This document shows positions 1-11,108 of a DNA stretch of 64,000 nucleotides, one piece after another. The translations under genes were made by a program, and so were the position numbers. Positions within the stretch are counted from its first letter, which is position 1, and every line of letters begins with the position of its first letter. The stretch comes from Prunus persica (lineage: Eukaryota; Streptophyta; Magnoliopsida; Rosales; Rosaceae): NCBI RefSeq assembly GCF_000346465.2, contig NC_034015.1, positions 1,706,948 through 1,770,947 on the forward strand, given 5' to 3'. Under the pieces are notes generated by a model. The model was given only the letters and a program-made list of their open reading frames with translations. It was not told the origin of the DNA and did no database searches.

Positions 1-886
1 GGATTAGAAGTGAGAGAACATCCACTAGATTATGGCATAGATGTTTAGGGCACATTTCAAAAGAAAGAATGAAAATTCTTGTTAAAGAACAAGTCTTGCT
101 GCCACTGACCTTCAGTATTGATCAGATTTGTATTGAATGTGTAAAGGAAAACTCACTAAGACTAAACAAAGAGGTGCAACCCTCAGTAGTGATGTTTTAG
201 AGATCATCCACATATACATTTATGGACCATTCCCTCATCAAACAATTGGTGGAAATAGATATTTCAACACTTTAATAGACGACCATTCTCATTTTGATTA
301 TCTATACCTCATCGCAGAAGAGTCTCAAGCTTTTGAGATGTTCAAAATTTATCAAACTGAAGTTGAAAGGCAACTTGAGAAAAAATCAAAATTATGAGGT
401 CAAACAAAAGGGTTGAATATTATAGACATTTTGATGAAGGAGGAAGACGCGTTGGACCATTTTGCAAGGTATCAACAGGATAATGGCATAGTTGCTTAGT
501 ACACAACACCAAGAACTCTACAACATAATGGTGTGGTTGAGAGAAGAAATTGAACCTTGAAGGGCATGGTTCGTAGCACGATTTCTAAAACTGATTTGCC
601 TAAGCATCTTTGGGGAGAGGCGATCAAATAGCAAACTATATACTTAATAGAGTGCCTAGTAAGTCCGTGCCTAAGACACCATTCGAAATTTGGACTACTA
701 GAAAGCCTAGCCTGCCACATCTTCATGTATGGGGTTGCAAGTATGAAGCTAGAATCTACAACCCTCAAGAGAAGAAGTTTGGTCCTAAAATGATTAGCTA
801 CCGTTTTATTGGTTATCCTACAAGGTCAAAGGGTTTTAGATTTTACTGTCTAAATTATGGAACACAAATTGTTAAGATTGGCTGTG
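1..886 (+). pseudogene. Ty1/copia pol fragment: GAG-pre-integrase and integrase
   Basis: This is the left, window-truncated part of a decayed copia retrotransposon. Conceptual translation shows a GAG-pre-integrase stretch near positions 30-170 (LWHRCLGHIS-like, then a Cys-containing segment). Integrase-core sequence follows (YFNTLIDDHS at about 260-300), and then the typical C-terminal integrase run with NRVPSKSVPKTPFEIW and HLHVWGCKYEARIYNP at about 645-770. Stops and frame changes near 395, 500 and 610 break the reading frame. The frame resumes after 1814, beyond two later LTR insertions, so this and the 1815-3662 piece are one element. No LTR lies to the left inside the window. Confidence 0.88.
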
Positions 887-891
887 CAAAG

Positions 892-1157
892 TGTAACATC
901 CCACATCGACCAACAAAGAGGGGGTGATGTGCTTTATATGTACATGCCCACCTCCATCTAGTACGAGGCTTTTTGTGAGCTCATTGTCTTCGGAGTCATG
1001 GGAACTCTGAAGTTAAGCAAGTTGGGGCTAGAGCAATCCTAGGATGGGTGACCCACTGGGAAGTTGCTCGTGAGTTCCTAGAGACAAAACTGTGAGGGTT
1101 GGGAGGCCCAAAGCGGACAATATTGTACTATGGTGGAGCCGATCCTGGGATGTGACA
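892..1157 (+). mobile_element. Cassandra (TRIM) solo LTR with 5S rRNA-like domain
   Basis: The element starts TGTAACATCCCACATCG and ends CTGGGATGTGACA. It is flanked on both sides by the perfect 5-bp target duplication CAAAG (887-891 and 1158-1162). It contains a sequence closely resembling plant 5S rRNA, the defining feature of Cassandra terminal-repeat retrotransposons in miniature. Only one LTR is present, so it is a solo LTR left by LTR-LTR recombination or by loss of the internal part. It sits inside the copia integrase region and interrupts the reading frame. Confidence 0.93.
976..1079 (+). other. 5S rRNA-derived domain within the Cassandra LTR
   Basis: The stretch includes AACTCTGAAGTTAAGCAAG, AGGATGGGTGACC and CTGGGAAGT, which are the recognisable 5S rRNA internal blocks including the pol III A-box and C-box regions. 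It diverges from a functional 5S gene in the 5' half and is not in a tandem array, so it is not called as an rRNA gene. In Cassandra this domain is known to be able to promote pol III transcription. Confidence 0.85.
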
Positions 1158-1169
1158 CAAAGTTCATAG

Positions 1170-1809
1170 TGTTTGTGCAAATAATCTCGCTGGAGAATAT
1201 TCGCTTCGTGATTCTTTAACCTTCAATCTTCCTTCTCTCTCTTCCTCGATTTCTGTAGAAAAGACCGGAGTAAATAGACCACACCCGGAGGGTGTTGGCC
1301 AAGGGCCCTCCGATGCCTAAGTTAGTTCAATTGAATCTAGGTGAAACAATAGCTAATATATGGAGAGAGGAGAGATGTGTGGCCGACGGCGGCGATGGCT
1401 AGGGAGAGAGAGACGGAGAGTTTTCTCCGGTTTTCGAAAAAGGTTTAGATGTACCTTGATTGATGAATGAAGCCATCTATTTATAGAAGCCTCAGAGGCT
1501 AGGGTTTCGTAGAGAATAAAATTCTTATTGGGAAGAAGTTTATTCTTTACCCAAATTCGTAGAGATTGAGTTTATTAGGGATTTGATTGGGATCCAAATC
1601 TCCTAATTTGATGATGATTATATCTCTTTATTAGGATAATATCTAAATTAATGATATTATCTTATTAAATAAAGACAATATCCTATCATTAGGATATTAT
1701 TTCAATTAATTAATTGGCCAAATAAATTGGTTCAATTAATTAATTTAAGGGATATTCTTATTTTCCACTTGGCGTGCTATGATTGGGGACGAAAATATTT
1801 TTTCCCACA
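1170..1809 (-). mobile_element. 640-bp solo LTR, minus orientation
   Basis: The element runs TGTTTGTGCA to TTTTCCCACA on the plus strand and is bracketed by the exact 5-bp duplication CATAG (1165-1169 and 1810-1814). Read on the minus strand it starts TGTGGGAAAA, has a TATA box (TATAAATAG, about 1478-1486) and then an R/U5-like segment with GGAGGGCCCTTGGCCAACAC, a sequence style seen in many plant LTRs. No partner LTR or internal domain is present. It landed 7 bp downstream of the Cassandra TSD, in the same old copia element. Confidence 0.9.
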
Positions 1810-1814
1810 CATAG

Positions 1815-3662
1815 AGCATGAGGAGAATGCCACTCGGAATGAAGATTTTATTTTCAAAGAAGAAGGTGGTGTAGCTTTGATCGATAATGATGAACAAGAT
1901 GTTACACCCTTAATTTCTTTAAGTGATACTGTATTGAAACCTCCTCAGTTTGAAGAACCAATTGATCAACCACAAAAACAATATGTCAAAAATTCTAGCC
2001 AGATAATCAACCAGAACCATAACAACCAAGGAGATCTGATAGACCAAGAAAATCTACATCAAATTGAGATTATGTGTATTTACAGGAAGTAGATTTTGAC
2101 ATTGGAGATTAAGCTGATCCAACGAGTTTTAAATAAGCTATGAAGAGTCATAATGCAGACAAATGGAGGGAAGCAATATTAAATGAACTCGAAAGCATGA
2201 AGAATAATCAAGTATGAGAATTAGTTGAACCTCACAAGAACCAGAAATTGGTAGGCTCGAAATAGGAGTTTAAAACAAAAAAGGATAAGGATGGAAAAAT
2301 CAAAAGATTTAAGGCTAGATTGGTTGCAAAAGGATTCACCCAAAGGAAGGGAATTGACTACATTAAGAAGTTTCCTATAGTTTTCACCAAAGATTCTTTC
2401 TGCATAATTATGGCATTAGTGGTGCATTATGACTTGCTCTTACATCAAATGGATAAACTGCCTTCTTGAATGGTGAATTTAAAGAAGCAAATTACATGAG
2501 GCAACTTGAAGGGTTTGCAAAGGAAGGAAAAGAGCATACCGTTTGCAAACTTGACAATGCGATTTATGGACTGAAGCAAGCATGCATGAGGTGGTATTTA
2601 AAATCCCATCAAACTATCTCATCTTGCAATTTTGAAGAGAACCTTGTTAATCAATGCATTTATCTAAAGAAGTATGGGAGTTGATTTATTTTTTTGGTGT
2701 TGTATGTCAATGATATACTTTTGGCTATAAATGACCACAATTTATTAAAGGATACTAAGGAGCTACTTTCAAACAATTTTGAGATAAAGGATTTGGGAGA
2801 AGCTGCTTTTGTGTTAGGTATTGAGATTCAGAGACACACAGCTTGAGGTCTACTCGGCTTGTCGCAAAAAACATACATTGAAAGGGTACACGAGCGTTTT
2901 GACATGAGTATGTGTTCTTGACAGAAAGTTTTGTTAGCTATAGGAGATTTGAAGAACGAGCATTGCCCTACGAATAAGAAAGAAGAAGCTGAGATGAGAA
3001 ACAAGACGTATGCTTCTCTAGTTGGAAGCATTATGTACGTACAAGTATGTACAAGGCCAGACCTAACCTTATACATTAGCAAGATGGGGAGATTTCAGCC
3101 AAATCCAGGAACGCAATATTGGATAGCTGGAAAGAAGATTCTAAGGTATCTACAGAGACCAAAGGATTACATATTGATTTACAAACGTATTGAGAATTTA
3201 GAGCTTGTTGGTTATGCTAATGCGAATCTTGGAAAAGCAAAGGATGATTACATCTCTGCTTCAAGTTTTCTTTTCAAGATGGCAGGAGCAGCTGTTGCTT
3301 GGAAGAGTGCTAAACAATCTGGTGTTTCAAGTTCAACTACGTTTTCAAAGTACATAGTTTGCTATGAAGCCACTTCTCATGCAGTATGGCTAAGGAATTT
3401 TATCAAAGACATTAAGGTGGTGGACTCGATTTCAAGACTAGTGCAGATATACAATGACAACACTGCGGTTGTTTTTCACTTCATGAACAACAAGATGTCG
3501 TTTGGACTTCAGCCCATTGACATAAAGTATTTAATAGTAAGGGAGAAGGTAGCAGATAAACTAGTCAGGTTTGATCATATCAGAACTCAAGATATGACTG
3601 CAGATCCGTTTACAAAGTTTATGCCTTTAGAAGAGTTTTTGAGACATGTTGAGAGCATGTGA
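1815..3662 (+). pseudogene. Ty1/copia pol fragment: linker, reverse transcriptase, RNase H
   Basis: The frame continues from the 5' integrase piece once the two LTR insertions are discounted. Reverse transcriptase signatures appear in order: KARLVAKGFTQ at about 2310-2345, LNGEF at 2466, CKLDNAIYGLKQA at 2545-2580 and a degenerate YVNDILL (YVDD-type box) at about 2705-2725. The RNase H part at 2931-3662 shows GSIMYVQVCTRPDL, VGYANANLGKAKDD and a C-terminal HIRTQDMTADPFTK segment. Many stops and shifts separate these blocks, so the element cannot make an intact polyprotein. Confidence 0.9.
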
Positions 3663-4641
3663 TTACTTCCTAGCTATGATGCTGCAATCTAGTGGGAGTC
3701 TTGTTTCCCATTCTGATAGGTTTCTAGTATGTCTAATTTTGCTATTTTTTGGATTGAGGGATTTACATTTAAGGATGTTAATTTGGTTGACAGTTTTGAT
3801 TATTGAATAATTTCTACCATTTTTACTATTTAAGTGTTTAAACTTATTATGCATTTTGTTTATGTATGTGAGTTTATGGTTTCTTTGAGATACTATTATT
3901 TTAATAACATTACGGATTAGTACATGTTAAGGTTCATGTTTGTAGGTGCTTCATATGTTTTGAGATTGCATTATGTGATTATAGATGGCCTGTTTTTGAT
4001 AAGGGGGAGTAGTGCTTGTCTATAGTTCGTTTTGTCTAACCGCTTTTCACTATAGCTTGAAGGGAAGGACTTAACTGTTTTAAACTCATGGCCAATAAAG
4101 ATTATCAAACTTTTGCAATACGGAAGCTTAGTGCTCTAGTGTTTGATGTAGTAGGAGAATGTAATATTCCTATTTAGATCAGTGCACTAGATACTAAGTT
4201 ATATTAGGTTTGATAAGAGTTTAAATTAGGTTATACCTTGAGGCCCAAAACCTTGTGAAATAGGGAAAGTTTGAAGCCAATTAAAAGGGTCCTATTTATT
4301 TCCTTTTGCGTGAACCGTTGCTTGATGGGCTTAGAGTGTTAGTCAAGTCGGGCCTTGGTGATGAGTAGAGACGGCTTGACCTATCCCTATATAAGCTTAA
4401 GATCCTACTCTCATCATACATGTTCTCTAACCTAATCTCATAATTAAGAGAGAGCTGAAATAGTTTTTTAGATAGAGCAAAAGTCTTGAGTTGTTCGTGT
4501 CTTTTGTTAGAGTTGCTCCTGCTGCTGCTGCAATTAAATGAGTTCAGAGATCGTGTACTCAAAGAAGATGCCGTTAGGTATGTCTTCTATGTATTTCAAG
4601 TTGTGTGAAAGATCATGGACATTATATAGAAATCTAACACA
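3663..4641 (+). mobile_element. 3' end of the copia element, putative LTR
   Basis: There are no ORFs here. Two purine-rich polypurine-tract candidates occur: TAGTGGGAG near 3690 and GATAAGGGGGAGTAG near 3998-4012. Downstream is LTR-like sequence with a TATA element (CTATATAAG, about 4387) and a leader-like stretch up to about 4640. The matching 5' LTR would be left of the window, so neither the LTR start nor its end can be fixed. Confidence 0.45.
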
Positions 4642-5391
4642 TTAGTTATGAATGCATCTGTGCTGTCCAAAGCGTTATCTGTTGCGACACCACTGCTTCT
4701 AGTAGAAGTCTCTTGTTGCGGCTGCAAAATACATTTTGCGTTCTTAAAAGTTTTACAATGCGCCAGCTGATAGCTGATGGTTGACGGCTGAATTTAACTG
4801 TAAAAGTTTGTGCCACAATGCTACGCATTCGGCACAGAATTTCCGAACACAAGTCAAGGTTCAGAATTCCGCAGCTCCCTGTTTGGTGGTTCTGGGTGAA
4901 ACATTCAGTACATGGAGTCTGAACACTTCGTCAAAGTGTGACTTCCAAGAACTGTAACAAATTTTAGTTCAAGTTCATGAATTTTTTTGTCTCCCTCACT
5001 ACTTGCAGAAACAAATACATACGTTTGGTAACATGCTATCGAAACTCAACCGTTCAGCCGAGCATCGGTCCCGGATTTTTCAAGTATTGTTCATAATAAA
5101 GATGATTAGGAGAAATTCTAAACGTTGCTCATGTTTCTTTTTTTGATGGAGCAATGCTAGATATTTGCGCTTTCTTACTACATTATTTCACCACATCATG
5201 TGAAGGTGTAATTAACAGATGACTGTACCCAAAAATAATAATTAACAGTTGTCATAAAAATAATTAACATCATACATTATGTTGGAGAGCATACAGATTG
5301 GAAAGAATTTCTCCTTTCCTGTTTTTCGTTTACTTAAGACACTGACATAAATTAATTATCTTTTACAGTGTTCAAAGAATAACAAAATAAA
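4642..5391. other. Intergenic, no feature recognised
   Basis: There is no convincing ORF or repeat. It separates the copia element from the 3' end of the minus-strand gene at 5392-8093, and its right part (about 5200-5391) is the likely 3' UTR of that gene. Confidence 0.5.
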
Positions 5392-8093
5392 TTACATTGA
5401 TAAACTGAAAAAAGAAATCAGTCTAGGAAGGTTCTCAAGAGCCAACGTGAAAATTGCACCAAATACAAAAATCAAAATGAAAGCTAATATTATTTTTCCA
5501 ATGTACATAAAATTGATTTCTGGTTTCGATACCCTCTTTGGAACACGTAACTTGTCAGAACGCTACAAAAAAAAAAAAACAGAAATATAAATTAATACAA
5601 GCTAAAATTTGAACAATTGGTAAAGAGAACTTTCGATCTTAGGAAAGGCCAATCTCACCCCCTCAAAGGCAACACATTACTGTAAATCAATAGATATACT
5701 TGTTAAAAACATTTTACATTGTAGATTCACTTTTCTTGGAACAAAAAGTTAAAAAGAAAATATAACTAGATCTAGAACAAAACCCACTCATTCCAATGTG
5801 CAAGCACAATTTTTATTTTTAATTTTTTTTGGGTTCTAAGGGAGCCGAAGCTCAGAAACAAAACTACATAGACAGACTTCTGGGTCTAGCAACCCCACTC
5901 AAATCTTCCAGTAGATAATGTCCAAAACCTTCAAGCACAATTTTTCACTCATCAACATCACAAACAAGTTTTTCTCCATGAGGAGAAATGTAATAGTAGA
6001 TTTCATGGCATCATGATTACTTAACCAGTTCAGACCAAAACAAAAACTTAATCAGTGTTGTCAAAGGCACTCAGTGAGGCTTTGAGGCCTGGTGAGAAAA
6101 CCATTCGTGGGTAATATGAGTTTACTAGAGCTTTTATTGCATAAGCAAAAAGCATAGGAACATGAGGTACTTGCCTGATAAAGTTTGTGTGTTAATGCAT
6201 GAGATGCAGTTGAAAATAGTCAGTGAAAATTAATAATTCATCAGATTGTAGCAGCCTAGCAGGTCTAACTCTAAAATGACTCAGTGCTGAAGTCAAAAGT
6301 CATGTAATCTACTTCTAAAATGAACTAAATTTGCTAATTAGACATTGCAATACTATCTCTAAGTATCTTCTGCACTAAAAGATGGTGTTTACTTAAGTTT
6401 TGCAATTTTATGTTAAAATTCTATGTTTCTATGCTGGCATTTTCCTATCCAAACTTGTGTTGTTAGTATAGTGTCTCCAGTCATGTTGTGAAGAAGTCTA
6501 CTGGAGAAGCTCCGTGAAGGTTTTCAAGTATTGGTGAACACAAGCCTAGTGATTTATATTCATATTGAAGCCTCTTAGTATAGCAATCTTATCTTACATA
6601 TTCAGGAAGGTAACAGTTATTTAGAGACCTAAAGTTTATACAAACTAGGTGGTAAAACCGTTAAAACATGTTTATGAACATGTTTCGCAGGATATTTTGT
6701 CTGCATTAGTCACTTGAGAAAGTTCCCAATTTTCAACTGATGTCATCAATAACTTTTGAACACTGCTCCGAAAAGTGGCTAGCTCAGTTTGTATTGATCT
6801 AGTCTGCTTTTACTATTGAAAGCCTTCTTCCAATAGATGATTTCTGGAACATAAACAAGATGCTCCTAGAAGAATTTTCCTGTATGAACTCGGTTCTTGC
6901 ATTTAAATTTTGCTCTGTGACTAATGAACTTTTAAGATGCTTCTAAATCTTCATTTTTCTTTATTTTTATTATTATTGCTATTTTTTGCTTGTTCACGAT
7001 CACAGTTCCAAGCATTTTCTTAGACCAACCAAATAGCAGTTCATTACCGTTATCAATGCTCCATATAAGAATTTTCACACTGCATCTCCTTCCATGCATT
7101 ATTTATTTAGGTTTCCTAAGCAACTTCGATGACACTACTACTGAGCTTGAATTCAAGAGTCAAAACTAACTCGTGGAGATATATCGATTTATCGCCAGAC
7201 TCCTTGTGACTTTCCTCATGGCCACTCTAATTTTTTCCTTCCGAGCCCTGGAATTGACCTTCCAAATAAGACCCACTGGAACTGTCTGAGGAATATATCT
7301 AATCTTGAATTTAGTCCCATGTTTTCTTCCTATGAAATGTCTATCTTGACTAGAAAATTCCATAAAGCCATCACAGGCTTCACTAATCAAAATAAGAAAT
7401 CGACTGAATCCATTCATCATTCAATTTTGATTTGCTTTCTTGGTAAGAAAAAATTTTCCTTTAGGAACCACTACAAACAAATGTCCAGTTCAAACTCATC
7501 TATGCTTTAAATCTCAGAACAAAATTCTCAACTCACTAAACTTGCACAAACAAAACATATAGAAAACTTTACCATTACTCGAGGAAGTGGCATTGCCATT
7601 GGCCTTCCAACCCCTTGTCCACCTCCAATCCCTATACTTGAACAAAACCCAAAATTCATTACAACTCACAATTCAACCATTTTTAACAAAACCCAATAAA
7701 ATAACTAAATTTGATTTCAATGATTAAACAACCAATTACCAGAAGAATCCACTTGGGAAACGGTCTGTAACCTCCAGCCATTGCCATAATCGACGAGAGC
7801 CGAGCTGGGTCCAAAACTGATGGGCTCTTCTCCTTCTTTAAAGGCTTCAATATGCACAGCAAGTGGGTCCCCCAAACCCAATTTCTTGTTTATCAGTGAG
7901 ACTGCAAAACCTGCCTCTGTCCCCTTCGCGAAGCGGCGTTTCATGCCTGAACTCTGACATTTGACCTCCAGAAACTATCAAAAATTCAAATGATCAGATT
8001 CTCATAAAAATTCGATCGAACTGTGTAATATCTATACCTATAACGAGAGAGAGAGACTACCGGAGGAGGACTTGGAGCTTCTGCTTCGTCCAT
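5392..8093 (-). CDS. Small tail-anchored membrane protein, unknown function, 4 exons
   Basis: Exons on the minus strand are 8093-8061, 7974-7740, 7631-7573 and 5562-5392. All junctions are GT-AG and the phases join into 498 nt (165 aa) with no stop. The start is ATG at 8093 (MDEAEAPSPPP). The middle exon is rich in conserved-looking sequence (MKRRFAKGTEAGFAVSLINK, then LGDPLAVHIEAFKEGEEP and VDYGNGWRLQTV). The last exon gives a Gly-poor hydrophobic helix at residues about 127-150 (FMYIGKIILAFILIFVFGAI) close to the C-terminus, so the protein is probably tail-anchored with its bulk in the cytosol. The 2-kb third intron has no recognisable insert. I recognise it only as the type of a conserved plant protein of unknown role. 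The exon 3 donor could alternatively be a few bases upstream. Confidence 0.8.
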
Positions 8094-8472
8094 GAAAGAG
8101 AGGGCAATTGTTTGCAATTGAAAGCAGGTAACTTCACGGAGGGGTTCAACTGAAAGCAGGTAATTTGTAAAGCAAGATAATGACACAACTATAAATTATA
8201 ATGGTGTTCGGATTGTAATTTGGCCTGGCATTATAATAGTACAGATATTCTATACAATGTTCGATAGATGGACTAAATTTAATATCATGTTTGTTTCATT
8301 TAATTCTAGTCTTAGATGAGATTGCTAATACCAGGCTCAGCAAAAATACCTCCTTAGGAGGAGACTACTAAGCCCATGAAGAAAAGGAGGATTAGCTAGT
8401 CTTATGTTCACCAATGTATAAGATGCATATATTATATTGTAATACTAATAACATATATTACTATTATTATTA
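8094..8472. other. Upstream region of the tail-anchored protein gene
   Basis: AT-rich 5' flank; a 5' UTR and promoter are expected here on the minus strand. A duplicated 'GAAAGCAGGTAA' occurs at about 8122-8133 and 8152-8163. No other element was recognised. Confidence 0.4.
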
Positions 8473-8756
8473 CTAGCTTCTCTGCACGTGCTTCCGCGCA
8501 TGCGAGAGGTTTTTTTTTAAAAAAATTTAAATTTATTTTAAAATTAAAAAAGATAATGGATATTTGTGTTCCATAAAAATAGGACCCATTATCTGAATTT
8601 TTTTTTTAATTTTAATTTTTTTAATACGAAAAATTATGAATTTACCATATTATCCTCATTTAATTAATAATTTCAATTCTTAATGTTTGCATTAACCAAG
8701 GACATTTTCTGGTATTTTGAATGTTTCACGATTCTCTGCCTTTTGCTTTATATATA
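8473..8756 (-). mobile_element. Non-autonomous Helitron, tandem copy 1
   Basis: Read on the minus strand it ends with a GC-rich hairpin (CGCATGCGCGGAAGCACGTGCAG) followed by CTAG and a host T, the Helitron 3' signature. Its 5' side starts TATATATAAAGCAAAAGGCAG, abutting the CTAG of copy 2. About 284 bp, with no coding capacity. Confidence 0.72.
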
Positions 8757-9022
8757 CTAGCAGCGCTTGCAAGAAGGTTTTTTTTTTTTTAATTTTAAAT
8801 TAAAATTTATTTTAGAATTAAAAAAATAATGAGTAGTTGTGTTCCATAAAAATAGGATTCATTATCTGATTTTAATTTTAATTTTTTTAAATATGAAATG
8901 TGTGAATTTACTATATTATCCTCATTTAATTAATAATTTTAATTTTTAATGTTTGCATTAACTAAGGACATTTTCTGGTATTTTCAATGTTTCACCATTC
9001 TCTACATTTTACTTTATATATA
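8757..9022 (-). mobile_element. Non-autonomous Helitron, tandem copy 2
   Basis: This copy lies head-to-tail between copies 1 and 3 and shares the AATGTTTGCATTAAC and GGACATTTTCTGG body. The 3' hairpin is shortened (CTAGCAGCGCTTGCAAGAAGG on the plus strand), which makes it about 18 bp shorter. The junctions with its neighbours are direct CTAG-TATATATAAAG joins without host DNA. Confidence 0.72.
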
Positions 9023-9310
9023 CTAGCCTCTCTGCACGCGCTTCCGCTCTTGCGAGAGGTTTTTTTAAAAAAATAAGTAAATTTATTTTAGAATTAAAAA
9101 AGATAATGGGTAGTTGTGTTCCATAAAAATAGGATCCATTATCTGCTTTTTCTTTTTCTTTTAATTTTTTTAAATATGAAAAAGTGTGAATTTACCATAT
9201 TATCCTCATTTAATTAATAATTTGAATTCTTAATGTTTGCATTAACTAAGGGCATTTTCTGGTATTTTGAATGTTTCACCATTCTCTGCCTTTTGCTTTA
9301 TATATATAGA
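9023..9310 (-). mobile_element. Non-autonomous Helitron, tandem copy 3 (intact ends)
   Basis: On the minus strand this copy keeps the 5' TC start (TCTATATATATAAAGC, from 9310) and the 3' hairpin plus CTAG (ending at 9023). It therefore defines the full unit of 288 bp. Insertion is between A and T, as expected for Helitrons. Confidence 0.75.
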
Positions 9311-9836
9311 TAGATTATTATTATTATTATTACATACACATATACTATAATGTACATATATACATGTATATACACATATACATGTATATATATATATAAA
9401 CACATATATATATATAATATATATATAAATACATATAGATATATACACATATATTAATATTATAATATACTCATATACACATATATATTAATAAAATAGC
9501 ATACATGTATACATGTATATATGTAATATATATTATATTATATATTAATGTACATATATACACGTATATACATGTATATATATAAACACATATATACATA
9601 TATAATATATAAATGCATATAGATATATACACGTATATTATTATTATAATATACCCATATACACATACATATTAATATTATAATAATAGCATACATGTAT
9701 ATTAGTAATATATATATAAAAGTATATATACATATATGTGTATATATATTATACCCATGTATGTATTATAATATACATATAGACACGTATATACACATAT
9801 ACATTATATATTTATACTATATGTATATATATTATA
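9311..9836. repeat. AT-rich (TATACA/TGTATA) microsatellite block, left part
   Basis: Almost pure TA/TACA/TGTATA repeats with sub-blocks of roughly 110-120 bp recurring (for example ATATACACATATACATG). The short ORFs within it are low-complexity and not genes. It continues after the MITE at 9837-10239. Confidence 0.9.
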
Positions 9837-10239
9837 ACAGAGAGCTTCCATTGAGGGATCCCTCAAATAAGCTTATTTGAGGGACACCCCTTGTAGGCCC
9901 CACTCCGGATTGTATTTCACTAATCCAAACCGTCTATTTTGTAGATACTCATTCAAAGATCATCTCTACAAAAAATCACTTGAATCCGATATCATTTGAC
10001 CACTCAATTAAGTTATTGAAATTTTAGCATTTTCTTGAAGCACCGTGTTCATTGATTTTGTAAGACACAATTGGATGTCGAAACGGTTTCCGATTTGTCT
10101 AATTTTTTGTAAGGATGATCTATAAATGAAGACCTAAAAAATAAATGGTTTGGATCATTGGGAAAAAAATTGTAGGGTACCCTAAATGGCGTCCCTCAAA
10201 TAAAATTATTTGAGGGATCCCTCAATAGAAGGGGACTGT
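9837..10239. mobile_element. MITE inserted in the AT repeat
   Basis: Terminal inverted repeats start ACAG and contain the self-palindromic block TTGAGGGATCCCTCAAATAA at both ends. The flanks repeat ATATTATA (8 bp) or TATATTATA (9 bp), but the AT repeat makes the TSD length ambiguous. The body (about 400 bp) has no ORF. The element is either a hAT or a MULE MITE. Confidence 0.75.
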
Positions 10240-10570
10240 ATATTATAATATACATATATACATGTATATTATTATTATAACATACCCATATATATTATCT
10301 ATTATAATATACATACATATATATTATATATTATAATATACATACATATACATAATTTGTATTATACACATGTACATTATAATATACATATATACACCTA
10401 TATACACTTATATATATGTATGTACTTTTATATTATTTAAAATATATAATATTATTATAATATATTTATATACATGTATACACACATAAATGTTATATAT
10501 ATATATATTTATGTATGTATATATACATATATATTATATATATTATAAAATACATATATACATATATATA
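10240..10570. repeat. AT-rich microsatellite block, right part
   Basis: Continuation of the TATA/TACATA repeat interrupted by the MITE; same composition as the left part. Confidence 0.88.
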
Positions 10571-10854
10571 GATATTTTTTAAAAATAAAAAAATTCTAGT
10601 CCTAGTCCAAGTATACACCAAACGTAGGATAAGTGTTATCCAATTTAGACCAAGCCAAGTCAAGCCAAGCCAGTCCCTAAGCATAGTCCATGCCAAGACA
10701 GTCCTGTGTACCAAACGAGTCCGTGCTAGGTTGTCGTTCAATTTATTTTTCTTCTTAGTTTTACATTAATACCCTTAGCCATTCTGGTGATTTTTTCTTT
10801 CAATTTTATGCGCGATGTGTCATTGTTTTCTCTTTAAAGTATGTGACACGGACA
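10571..10854. other. Intergenic, possible MITE remnant
   Basis: Contains CAAGCCAAGTCAAGCCAAGC short repeats, and CACCAAACG and ACCAAACGAG boxes of the kind found at ends of decayed MITEs. No firm boundaries were found. Confidence 0.3.
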
Positions 10855-11108
10855 TCTATATATCTAAAGTAAAAGACAGAGAATGGTAAAATATTTAGAA
10901 TACCTGAAAATATCCTTAGTTGATGCAAATATTAAGATTTGAACTTATTAATTAAATGAGGATAATATAGTAAATTTATACTTTTTTATATTAAAATTAA
11001 AAAAATAAATAAATAATGAATCCTATTTTTATAAAAAAATAACTACTTATTATCTTTTTTAATTCTAAAATAAATTAAAAATTAAAACAAAAAATGCGGA
11101 GAGGCTAG
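10855..11108 (+). mobile_element. Non-autonomous Helitron, inverted copy
   Basis: Same family as the trimer at 8473-9310 but on the plus strand. It starts TCTATATATCTAAAG after a host A and ends GCGGAGAGGCTAG before a host T. It is about 254 bp with a shortened 3' hairpin. Confidence 0.72.

Noticed and set aside
976..1079. 5S rRNA gene
   Set aside because: The similarity is clear but lies within a TSD-flanked Cassandra LTR, is diverged at the 5' side and stands alone.
9242..9880. Short ORFs on both strands
   Set aside because: They translate AT microsatellite into Tyr/Ile strings; no codon structure.
10493..10741. Minus-strand ORF of 82 codons
   Set aside because: Half of it is AT repeat; the rest is repeat-like and shows no domain.
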